Source: Nitrospirota bacterium (GTDB lineage Bacteria; Nitrospirota; Thermodesulfovibrionia; UBA6902). From it: a DNA stretch of 33,296 nt. The stretch lies in the NCBI GenBank assembly GCA_016217725.1, contig JACRHB010000079.1, positions 1-33,296 on the forward strand, written 5' to 3'. Below the pieces are notes generated by a model. That model did no database searches, had not been told where the DNA came from, and saw only the letters and a program-made list of their open reading frames with translations. Position 1 is the first letter of the stretch, and each line of letters starts with the position of its first letter. Made by a program: the position numbers and the translations under genes. Positions 1 through 6,795 of this stretch are shown here, piece after piece.

Positions 1-2
1 AG

Positions 3-142
3 CGCAGATTATCACAGATTTATTAAAAGCTTAACTGACTTTTGCCTTTCACCTTTTGGGTGAATATACAATATGTGCCTATCTCATTTATATCATTGTC
101 TTTATCTGTGAAATCTGCGGATGTAATGCCGTTTTTAGGTTT
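3..142. repeat. Palindromic repeat, family B, copy 1
   Basis: The left arm (3-19, cgcagattatcacagat) pairs with the right arm (104-119, atctgtgaaatctgcg) apart from a one-base length difference. The right end runs into atgccgtttttaggttt (126-142). The same right end, with a similar arm, recurs at 25829-25844 and, inverted, near 33135. It is an intergenic dispersed repeat and no coding function is seen in it. The remaining upstream sequence, 143-220, shows nothing I recognise. Confidence 0.6.
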
Positions 143-220
143 ATATGTTTGCTGAAAAACCTTCAGCAGATGTAGCTCATCCCGCGTAAACAGACTCTTT
201 CAATATCTGAAATCATCTAT

Positions 221-242
221 TGATGTCAAAATGATGACATCA
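221..242. promoter_or_regulatory. Dyad, candidate sigma-54 activator (enhancer) site
   Basis: TGATGTCA (221-228), a 6-bp spacer and TGACATCA (235-242) form a perfect 8+8 bp inverted repeat. Its centre is about 60 bp upstream of the -24 element at 293, which is a normal place for a bacterial enhancer-binding protein to bind. The symmetry is read directly; the role is inferred from position. Confidence 0.5.
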
Positions 243-292
243 TCCAAGCCCCCATCTTTCCCGCAACTGCCTGACAAATCAAATAATTTTAA

Positions 293-309
293 TTGGCATT
301 GAATTTGCT
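293..309 (+). promoter_or_regulatory. Sigma-54 (-24/-12) promoter
   Basis: TTGGCATTGAATTTGCT matches the RpoN consensus TTGGCACG-N4-TTGCW. The -24 GG (295-296) and -12 GC (307-308) are separated by exactly 10 bp. Transcription would begin near 320 and leave a leader of about 130 nt before the first gene at 453. It needs an ATP-dependent activator, for which the dyad at 221-242 is a candidate site. Sigma-54 control of exopolysaccharide loci is known (for example PrsR in PEP-CTERM systems). Confidence 0.6.
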
Positions 310-340
310 TTTTTATAAAAAGATAAATTTTAAAACAAAG

Positions 341-390
341 ACACAGAGGAAAATTACTGAATCCGTACTTCTTATATTTTTTCTCTGTGT
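341..390 (+). repeat. Leader hairpin
   Basis: acacagagga (341-350) is complementary to the ctctgtgt at 383-390 and its adjoining T run, apart from one extra G. The arms lie inside the predicted 5' leader of the first gene. A second short complementarity (gttcc 413-417 with ggaac 433-437) sits just before the ribosome-binding site aaggag (441-446). It may be a remnant of the same dispersed palindromic repeats or a leader structure. There is no T-run after the stem to suggest a terminator. Confidence 0.4.
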
Positions 391-452
391 TCTGTGGTGA
401 GAAAAATATTTTGGTTCCGGCGCGTCCGGGTTAGGAACAAAAGGAGAAAATA

Positions 453-2294
453 ATGCAGAAGCAGATGCTCCTTCATGATTATATACGCGTTATACTGCGC
501 CAGCGGTGGGTTATCCTCTGCTTTTTCAGCATATTTGTTACGGCTGTATTTATCGGCTCCATCAAGCAGACGCCTGTATACAGGGCTGTCTCAATCCTTT
601 TGATAGAGCCCATAAGTCCCAGGGTTATCTCGGTTCAGGAGGTCACCCCGATCAATACGGGGGATTCCTATGCTTACAAAGACTACTATCAGACACAGTA
701 TAAGCTGATAACCGGCAAAGAAGTCTTGAGGAGCGTGTCCGGGCTTCTCGGACCGGAAGGCAAAAATCCCGAAAGGGACAAATATTCCGCAGAGAAGCTT
801 ATAAAAATGATAAAGGTGTCGCCCGTAAAAAACAGTCAGCTTGTAGAGATCGGCGTTGAAGACACAGATGCCGGGACCGCTGCAAAAATAGCCAATTCGG
901 TTGCGGAAGAATATATCCGGCAGAACCTCGAGAGAAACGTGAAGGCCTCCAACAGCGCCGCGGAATGGCTTTCAAAAAAAATAGAAGAACAAAGACAAAA
1001 ATTAAAAGACGCCGAGGCGGCACTGCAGGAATACAGAGCCAGGTATAACATCAACATACTGCCTCAGGAAAAGGGAGAAAGCGCTGCGGAAGACATAAAG
1101 GCTCAATATGCGCAGCTTCAGGCCTTGTTTGCAAACTACTCCCAGCGCTACACGGAGGAGCACCCCAAGCTGGTCGAGCTTAAGGCGCAGATAAGCTCAC
1201 TGAAGAATAAGATCCACGGGCTGGAAGATTCCGATAAGGGGAATCAGGCGCTTGAATACAGGGTCCTTGAAAGGGAGATGCAATCCAACAAGCGTATGTA
1301 TGAGCTCCTGATGGAGCGTTTAAAGGAGATCGACCTGTCAAGCACCTTGAACGTCAATAACATCAGCGTTGTCGAGAGGGCGGAAGCGCCGGCAAAACCC
1401 ATACGTCCCGACCTGAAATTAAATACGCTTATCGCAGTGGTCCTGGGCTTAATAATCGGCGTAGGCTTCGGTTTTTTTGTCGACCGCCTCGACTCTACCA
1501 TAAAATCGCCGCAGGACGTGGAGCAGGTTCTCGAGTCCCGTTTTCTCGGAGGGATTCCGGGAGAGAAGGGCAAGGATGAGCGTAAGAAAGGCATGATGCT
1601 TCATATCCAGCCGCTGGCGACGTTTTCAGAGGCCTACAGGACGATCCGCACGGAGCTCATCAATGCGTTATTAAAAGACGGCCTTTCAAGCGTGCTGATA
1701 ACGAGCGCGGAGCCTAAGGCCGGCAAGACGATGACCTCCGCAAACATCTCAATCGCCCTGGCCCAAACCGGGAGCAAGGTCCTGCTTATAGACGGCGACT
1801 TGAGAAAACCCCAGATCCATAAGATCTTCAACGTGGACCGGAAATCGGGCTTGGCGGATTATCTGACGGAAGGCTCAAACCTCTCTCAACTTATAAAGGA
1901 CACCGAGGTTGAAAACTTAAAGGTCATAACCGCCGGCAAACCGCCTGTCAATCCTTCGGAGCTCATAAGCTCCGGAGCGATGAAAGAGCTGTTCAATTAC
2001 GTAAAACAGAGCTTTGACTTTATCCTTATCGATTCCTCCCCAGTCGCAAGCGTGACGGATGCCGTCATTATCGCGGATATGGTTGACGCCTCAGTCCTCG
2101 TTGTAAGGAGCGGCAAGGCCTTTATCCCCACCGTGACAATGGTAAAAGAGAAGCTGGAAAATTCCAATTCAAAATTATTGGGAACCATCCTTAATGATCT
2201 GAGCACTTATAACGATAATTATTATTCTTACAGGTACTATCGTTACTATGGAGAAGAAATGAAAAAAAGGAGGGTTAAGAGTAGGACTTCTTAA
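453..2294 (+). CDS. Polysaccharide co-polymerase / tyrosine autokinase fusion (Wzz-Wzc type)
   Basis: The protein (613 aa) controls chain length and probably export through cycles of tyrosine autophosphorylation at the inner membrane. The N-terminal Wzz domain has a first membrane segment at about residues 18-37, a long periplasmic part with a coiled coil (about 160-300), and a second membrane segment at about 325-345 preceded by the PxxP-type PAKPIRP. The cytoplasmic BY-kinase domain follows, with a Walker A loop in AEPKAGKT (about 419-426), Walker A' VLLIDGDLRKP (about 443-453) and Walker B FILIDSS (about 522-528). The C-terminal tail carries a cluster of eight tyrosines within about 15 residues, the usual autophosphorylation site. 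The Walker A loop has KA where most BY-kinases have GE, but GKT is kept. The ribosome-binding site aaggag is 6 nt before the ATG. It is the first gene of the locus and is likely driven by the sigma-54 promoter at 293-309. Confidence 0.93.
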   Translation: MQKQMLLHDYIRVILRQRWVILCFFSIFVTAVFIGSIKQTPVYRAVSILLIEPISPRVISVQEVTPINTGDSYAYKDYYQTQYKLITGKEVLRSVSGLLGPEGKNPERDKYSAEKLIKMIKVSPVKNSQLVEIGVEDTDAGTAAKIANSVAEEYIRQNLERNVKASNSAAEWLSKKIEEQRQKLKDAEAALQEYRARYNINILPQEKGESAAEDIKAQYAQLQALFANYSQRYTEEHPKLVELKAQISSLKNKIHGLEDSDKGNQALEYRVLEREMQSNKRMYELLMERLKEIDLSSTLNVNNISVVERAEAPAKPIRPDLKLNTLIAVVLGLIIGVGFGFFVDRLDSTIKSPQDVEQVLESRFLGGIPGEKGKDERKKGMMLHIQPLATFSEAYRTIRTELINALLKDGLSSVLITSAEPKAGKTMTSANISIALAQTGSKVLLIDGDLRKPQIHKIFNVDRKSGLADYLTEGSNLSQLIKDTEVENLKVITAGKPPVNPSELISSGAMKELFNYVKQSFDFILIDSSPVASVTDAVIIADMVDASVLVVRSGKAFIPTVTMVKEKLENSNSKLLGTILNDLSTYNDNYYSYRYYRYYGEEMKKRRVKSRTS

Positions 2295-2300
2295 CATGAA

Positions 2301-4184
2301 ATGCTCAGAGAATCTGCAATATCCAGGACTAATGATTTTTGCAGCAGGCTGATCGAATCCGGTATTTATTTCCTGATCTTTTTCACCCCCGTTGCGTACG
2401 GCGCCGTCCAGCCGTGGGCCGTCGCTGTTTTTGAAGTGACCGCAGCCGTAACAGCGCTGTTGTGGATCTTTAAAATATTCTTGAAGCGCAGGCTCAAGCT
2501 TATCCTTAATCCTGCAATAGCTGCAGCCTTTTTTTTCATCCCGTATGTCTGCATGCAGTTTGCCTTCCCGCTGAATAACGTGGACGGGAATAGCTCAGGC
2601 CGTGGAGCTTTCGGCTCCGTTTATCCCTGGGCCACCAAGACCGAGCTCCTGAAGGTTGTCGCTTATGCCATGATCTTTTTAGCAGTTACATGCACTGTAA
2701 GAACGAGAAGGCAGATTGTCAGAATATTGTCGGCGGTAACGGCGGCGGGCTTTATAACGGGCCTTTCTTTTTTAATGCGCTATTTCAGACTGGAGGCGCC
2801 GGGCAGCCTCGTAAACCCCGACCACCTGTCATGCTACCTGGGACTGATCATACCTGCATCGCTTGGACTTCTCTTTATGCCTTCGCAGGACCTTTCCATT
2901 TCAACGATCCGGGCCAAGCGCTTTCTGATTTTTACCTGTGTAATCGTTATGAGCGCCTCCCTGTTTCTCACCATGTCGCGAGGCGGCATGCTCAGCTTTA
3001 TATCTTCTTTTGTATTTATGGCGATCCTGGCCCGGAAGCGGGGCCTTGTCGCGGGAAGGGGATGGATTTTATCTGCGGCAATATTTATCGCCGCCACTGT
3101 CGCATGGCTGGGCGCCACGCCCGTTATCGAGAGGATAACATCCGTAAAGGCTGAGGTTGCTTCGCTCTATTTCGGCGGCAGGCTTCCCATATGGCAGGGC
3201 GCCGTGAATATTATAAAAGACTATCCGCTGTTCGGTTCGGGGCTCGGCACTTTCAACTACGTTTTCCCGGGGTATCAGCCCGCCTCGATTATGGACAAGC
3301 ATTATACCTATGCCCACAGCGATTTTTTAGAGCTCCTGTCGGAAACCGGCGTAACGGGCTTTACGTTATCCGTAATTTTCGGTCTGCTCTTTGCAGCCTG
3401 GCTGTTCCGTCGTTTTCAGATACGCGGCGACCCGTCCGTCCTGTGCCTCTCCGTCGGATTTTTCGGCTCCGCGGCGCACATATTTTTCCATTCATTCGTT
3501 GATTTCAGCATGCACATCCCCGCCGTCGCCATTTTAGTCACGATCCTTCTGGCGCTGTTCATCGTTACCCTTAATCTGAAGCGGAACACCGTATTGGCGG
3601 AAAACGTCGCCAGCCGCATATCCGATGGAAAACGGCGTATCGCACTTAACGGCTTTTGTCTTGCCGCTGCGGCATTTGCCGTTTTGTATATCATTGCATC
3701 CGTCAAGCCCGCTCTTGCCGAGCGTTACGCGCGGACGTCGGATCCGTCGAAGGCCGAAGGGACCCTTGTCAAGGCCGTTGACCTCGACCCGGGCAACGCA
3801 AAATACCATTATCAGCTCGGCAAGCTGTATTCGACACGGCCTGAGAAATATGCTCATGTGCAGGATATGCTTCATGAGCTCGGAAAGGCCGTTGAGCTCA
3901 ATCCGACCAACGGCAAATACCGCCAAAGTCTCGCGTGGACTTACGGCCAATTGTCCGACCTGCCGGAGCCGTCGTCCTTCACATATTCCCTGTCAACTGA
4001 GAAGTGCAGGGAATTGGCGCATAGGGAATTTCAAAAGGCAATTCAGCTGGAGCCTAATAACTCCTACCGATACCGGGCCTACGGGATCTGGCTGTCAGCC
4101 CATCCTTCAGAGGAAAACAAATCTCAATACGAGCAGACCGTCGCCTTAATGAATGAGGGGAAGGGGAGGACGGGAATTAAATGA
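2301..4184 (+). CDS. O-antigen ligase/polymerase-like membrane protein with C-terminal TPRs (Wzy/WaaL family)
   Basis: This 627-aa protein has about ten or more hydrophobic segments in its first 450 residues. It shows the O-antigen ligase (Wzy_C) pattern: an SRGG motif after a membrane segment (about residue 226) and a periplasmic loop with GSGLGTF followed by AHSDFLELLSETG (about 310-355). After the last membrane segment (about 455-470), a roughly 150-residue tail contains TPR-like units with typical DPGNAKYHYQLGKLY, NPTNGKYR and EPNNSYRYRAYG repeats, likely periplasmic. It either polymerises repeat units or ligates glycan; the TPR form is common in exopolysaccharide loci. The start is fixed by an in-frame TAA three codons upstream. 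The best Shine-Dalgarno (aggagg, 2268-2273) is rather far, so translation is probably coupled to the kinase gene. Confidence 0.85.
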   Translation: MLRESAISRTNDFCSRLIESGIYFLIFFTPVAYGAVQPWAVAVFEVTAAVTALLWIFKIFLKRRLKLILNPAIAAAFFFIPYVCMQFAFPLNNVDGNSSGRGAFGSVYPWATKTELLKVVAYAMIFLAVTCTVRTRRQIVRILSAVTAAGFITGLSFLMRYFRLEAPGSLVNPDHLSCYLGLIIPASLGLLFMPSQDLSISTIRAKRFLIFTCVIVMSASLFLTMSRGGMLSFISSFVFMAILARKRGLVAGRGWILSAAIFIAATVAWLGATPVIERITSVKAEVASLYFGGRLPIWQGAVNIIKDYPLFGSGLGTFNYVFPGYQPASIMDKHYTYAHSDFLELLSETGVTGFTLSVIFGLLFAAWLFRRFQIRGDPSVLCLSVGFFGSAAHIFFHSFVDFSMHIPAVAILVTILLALFIVTLNLKRNTVLAENVASRISDGKRRIALNGFCLAAAAFAVLYIIASVKPALAERYARTSDPSKAEGTLVKAVDLDPGNAKYHYQLGKLYSTRPEKYAHVQDMLHELGKAVELNPTNGKYRQSLAWTYGQLSDLPEPSSFTYSLSTEKCRELAHREFQKAIQLEPNNSYRYRAYGIWLSAHPSEENKSQYEQTVALMNEGKGRTGIK

Positions 4185-4663
4185 ACTGGTACGTTTTATA
4201 TACTAAACCGGGATGTGAAGACTCCGCAGCGCGTCTGATCAATAATATAGGCATTGAAACCTTCAGTCCCAAGATTAAAACAACCAGATACAGGAGAGGC
4301 GGTTTTAACGATATCATAGAGCCGCTCTTCCCGTCTTATATCTTTGCCTTTTTTGACGCGGAAAGACAGAGCCGCGCGCTCAAGTACACAAGGGGCGTAA
4401 GGTATATAATCGGGAAAGAAAACCCCTCGAGGGTCTTCCCCGAGATAATAGACGCCATAAAGGAGAGAATGAACGGAGACATCGTCACGCCGGTCCGGGA
4501 TAATTTCAGCAATGGAGACAATGTCTTGATAACGTGCGGCCCTTTCAAAGATTTCCACGGTATTTTTGAAAGATATATCCCCGGAAAAGAAAGGGCGATG
4601 GTTCTGCTTGAGGCCCTGCAATGCAGGCTGAACATATGTGACGGGTCAATCAAAAAGGCTTAG
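4181..4663 (+). CDS. NusG/RfaH-like transcription elongation factor (UpxY/LoaP type)
   Basis: This 160-aa protein has the NGN domain opening MNWYVLYTKPGCEDSAA that is characteristic of NusG paralogues. The NGN domain covers about residues 1-100, and a C-terminal KOW segment (about 108-135, GDNVLITCGPFKDFHGIF) follows. Specialised paralogues of this kind (RfaH, LoaP, UpxY) bind elongating RNA polymerase and let it read through pauses and terminators in long polysaccharide operons. Housekeeping nusG normally sits with secE and ribosomal genes, so the context here argues for a specialised paralogue. Its ATG overlaps the previous stop by 4 bp (ATGA), with ggagga 10 nt upstream. It is followed by a 180-bp gap holding a hairpin and an ops-like sequence, its likely loading site. 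Confidence 0.88.
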   Translation: MNWYVLYTKPGCEDSAARLINNIGIETFSPKIKTTRYRRGGFNDIIEPLFPSYIFAFFDAERQSRALKYTRGVRYIIGKENPSRVFPEIIDAIKERMNGDIVTPVRDNFSNGDNVLITCGPFKDFHGIFERYIPGKERAMVLLEALQCRLNICDGSIKKA

Positions 4664-4675
4664 ACGTTTTTAACG

Positions 4676-4687
4676 CTTAACGTTAAG
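4676..4687. repeat. Perfect 12-bp palindrome cttaacgttaag
   Basis: This self-complementary sequence lies 13 bp after the NusG-like stop codon. It is also enclosed by a short cgctt/aagcg pair (4674-4678 and 4691-4695). It could be a DNA-binding site or part of an RNA fold. Function is unknown. Confidence 0.35.
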
Positions 4688-4774
4688 AAAAAGCGAGCCG
4701 TCTTCGGGTTGACCGACATAACGTCACTTCAGGCATTTTTTAATGTCTGTGCGCATGATATATTTCTTAATCGG

Positions 4775-4795
4775 TCCTGTCATAAAATGACAGGA
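4775..4795 (+). promoter_or_regulatory. Leader hairpin before the ops-like site
   Basis: tcctgtcat (4775-4783) and atgacagga (4787-4795) form a perfect 9-bp stem with a 3-nt loop. No T-run follows, so it is not an ordinary intrinsic terminator. It could be a pause hairpin or an RNA recognition element. LoaP, a NusG paralogue, is known to need a leader RNA hairpin. Confidence 0.5.
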
Positions 4796-4798
4796 AAC

Positions 4799-4810
4799 GG
4801 CGGCAGCCTG
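4799..4810 (+). promoter_or_regulatory. ops-like element (candidate loading site for the NusG/RfaH-like factor)
   Basis: GGCGGCAGCCTG agrees at 10 of 12 positions with the E. coli ops sequence GGCGGTAGCGTG that recruits RfaH. It lies directly after the perfect hairpin and 34 bp before the first sugar-nucleotide gene. The substitution T6 to C affects a base that RfaH reads, so a diverged factor would be needed. GGCGGCAG alone also occurs by chance inside coding sequence near 3174 and 32290, so the position is the stronger argument. Confidence 0.4.
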
Positions 4811-4843
4811 CCTTGAAGGCGTCTTGAAGCGACTTAAATCAAG

Positions 4844-5713
4844 ATGAGGATTCTGATATTCGGCATTACAGGCATGTTGGGTCATGTCCTTTGGCTGGAG
4901 CTTAAGAAAGCTCACGAGGCCTTCGGCGCCGTGCGCGGTCCCAAGGAAAGGCTGAATATTTACGGCGCCGTTTATAAGAGCGACGCCGCCCATATTATCG
5001 ATAATACCGACGTATTTCATGAAGCGGCAATCGATAAAGCCGTGGACGTCTCGGAGCCCGAGGTGATAATAAACTGCATCGGCATTATAAAACAGGTCCC
5101 TGCCGCGCGCGACCCCGTTATTGCCATCGCCGTTAATTCGTTATTCCCGCACGTGCTCGCAAAAAAATGCAGTGAAAAAGGGATCCGCCTGATCCATATA
5201 AGCACCGACTGCGTCTTTTCCGGGAAAAAGGGCGGCTACGTTGAAACGGACCTGCCGGACGCCGAGGACCTGTACGGCCGCACTAAACTTCTTGGAGAAG
5301 TAACGGGTCCGAAATGTCTGACGCTCCGCACCTCCCTTATAGGACGCGAGCTGTCGGGAGCAAACGGGCTTCTTGAATGGTTTTTATCTCAAACCGGCAA
5401 GCGTGTTAACGGATACCAAAAGGCGATATTTTCAGGATTGACCACATACGCCATGTCAAAAGTTATGCGGGAGCTCGTCGAAAAACATCAGGCCCTTGAG
5501 GGATTGTATCACGTCTCGAGCGAGCCCCTTGCAAAGTATGACCTGCTCCACGGGCTGAAACGGAGGCTTTCACTGAACGTTGATCTCGTCCCGGACCAAA
5601 GCTGCGTCGTCGATCGAAGTCTTGATTCGACCAGATTCAGAGAAGCGACCGGCGCCGTCATCCCGTCATGGGATGAAATGCTCGAGGAGCTTGCGGCAAG
5701 GATAAGGCAATAA
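4844..5713 (+). CDS. RmlD-like NAD(P)-dependent sugar-nucleotide C4-reductase (UDP-L-FucNAc/L-QuiNAc branch)
   Basis: This 289-aa short-chain dehydrogenase/reductase has an N-terminal Rossmann fold (GITGMLG, residues 7-13) and the STDCVFSGKKGGY segment typical of dTDP-4-dehydrorhamnose reductases. Its catalytic Y144-x3-K148 lies in LYGRTK. RmlD normally works with RmlA, RmlB and RmlC, which are absent. The next two genes are instead of the CapE and CapG/WbjD types, so the likely substrate is the UDP-2-acetamido-2,6-dideoxy-4-hexulose made by the dehydratase. It lacks the extra cupin domain of CapF-type reductases (about 370 aa). This makes it closer to the WbvR type used for UDP-L-QuiNAc. No strong ribosome-binding site precedes the ATG. 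Confidence 0.8.
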   Translation: MRILIFGITGMLGHVLWLELKKAHEAFGAVRGPKERLNIYGAVYKSDAAHIIDNTDVFHEAAIDKAVDVSEPEVIINCIGIIKQVPAARDPVIAIAVNSLFPHVLAKKCSEKGIRLIHISTDCVFSGKKGGYVETDLPDAEDLYGRTKLLGEVTGPKCLTLRTSLIGRELSGANGLLEWFLSQTGKRVNGYQKAIFSGLTTYAMSKVMRELVEKHQALEGLYHVSSEPLAKYDLLHGLKRRLSLNVDLVPDQSCVVDRSLDSTRFREATGAVIPSWDEMLEELAARIRQ

Positions 5714-5733
5714 CATTTAATGGAGACCATAAG

Positions 5734-6795
5734 ATGATTTTTAAAGGCAAGAGGATTTTGATAACCGGAGGCACGGGCTCTCTCGGCAGAAAGCTCGTAA
5801 CGAGAATTCTGAGCGGCGAAAACGGCGTTCCCGCCGGGGTAAGGGTCTTTTCACGGGACGAAGCAAAGCAGCATCAGATGCGGCTGGAATACAAAAAATT
5901 AAAATCCGCCACAGATGAAATCATTTACAGAAATCTCCCTGAGGCGCTGGAATTTCAGATCGGGGACGTCCGCGACTTAAAGTCCGTTGCGCGGGCCTTG
6001 AAAGACGTCGATATAGTGATAAACGCCGCCGCGCTCAAACAGGTCCCGACGTGCGAATATTATCCCTATGAAGCGGTCAAGACAAATATCATGGGCGCAT
6101 ACAATATAGCGGCGGCTGTCGCTGAGCTGAAGACCCCGGTGGAGACGGTTGTAGGCGTGTCCACCGATAAGGCCTGCAAGCCTGTAAACGTTATGGGCAT
6201 GACAAAGGCGATCCAGGAGCGTGTTTTTATCGAGGCCAACATGCTGTGCCGGGACACCCGTTTCATATGCGTAAGATACGGCAACGTATTGGCGTCGCGC
6301 GGCTCGATCATGCCTTTATTCCATGATCAGATAAGGAGAGGCGGTCCCCTTACGATAACCTCCGGAGAGATGACCAGGTTCCTGCTCAGTCTCGAGGACG
6401 CAGTGGCTGCGATAATCGCAGCCGTAAGAACAGCCCAACAGGGTGAAACATTTGTGCCGAAAGCGCCTTCGGTCAGGATCACCGATGTTGCGGACGTGCT
6501 GATAGGCGGGAGGAAGATAGAAAAGAGGATCGTCGGCGTCAGGCCCGGAGAAAAAACCCATGAAGTGCTTATTTCAGAGGAAGAATGCCTGCGCACGGTT
6601 GATTACGGGGAGTATTATTCCATACAGCCCATATTGCCCGAATTGCGCAGTGTCAAGATCAAGAAACCCGTCTTGACAAAAGAATATTCTTCTATGGATA
6701 ATCTGCTGAGCAAAAAAGAGATCTTTGCTTTATTAAAAAAGAAAAAATTATTGGTAGACGACGTCAAGGGACCGACCGGAGAGATTCTGGCATGA
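5734..6795 (+). CDS. UDP-GlcNAc 4,6-dehydratase (5-inverting), CapE/WbjB/FnlA type
   Basis: This 353-aa SDR-family enzyme would convert UDP-GlcNAc to the 4-keto-6-deoxy-L-sugar nucleotide, the first step toward UDP-L-FucNAc or UDP-L-QuiNAc. The NAD-binding TGGTGSLG is at about residues 10-17. STDKA (143-147) is followed by M154-G-M-T-K158. The CapE/WbjB subfamily has Met where ordinary SDRs have the catalytic Tyr of YxxxK, so M154 is diagnostic rather than a defect. NAAALKQVP (about 97-105) is also typical of this subfamily. A ggaga ribosome-binding site lies about 9 nt before the ATG. It overlaps the next gene by 4 bp, which indicates co-translation. Confidence 0.87.
   Translation: MIFKGKRILITGGTGSLGRKLVTRILSGENGVPAGVRVFSRDEAKQHQMRLEYKKLKSATDEIIYRNLPEALEFQIGDVRDLKSVARALKDVDIVINAAALKQVPTCEYYPYEAVKTNIMGAYNIAAAVAELKTPVETVVGVSTDKACKPVNVMGMTKAIQERVFIEANMLCRDTRFICVRYGNVLASRGSIMPLFHDQIRRGGPLTITSGEMTRFLLSLEDAVAAIIAAVRTAQQGETFVPKAPSVRITDVADVLIGGRKIEKRIVGVRPGEKTHEVLISEEECLRTVDYGEYYSIQPILPELRSVKIKKPVLTKEYSSMDNLLSKKEIFALLKKKKLLVDDVKGPTGEILA

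Noticed and set aside
4699-4740. A sigma-70 promoter starting at ttgacc in the gap before the sugar-nucleotide genes
   Set aside because: The nearest -10-like hexamer is about 21-22 bp away, outside the usual spacing, and no better match was seen.
4775-4795. Intrinsic terminator at the leader hairpin
   Set aside because: The stem is perfect but is followed by aacggcgg, not a T-run. It was kept as a hairpin of unknown role.
4787-4816. A 9-codon leader frame (MTGNGGSLP) across the hairpin and ops-like site
   Set aside because: There is no ribosome-binding site before the ATG, and the ATG sits in the hairpin stem. Frames this short are expected by chance.
4844-5713. A dTDP-L-rhamnose pathway (RmlD)
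   Set aside because: No RmlA, RmlB or RmlC is present, and the two following genes belong to the UDP-L-FucNAc/QuiNAc families.
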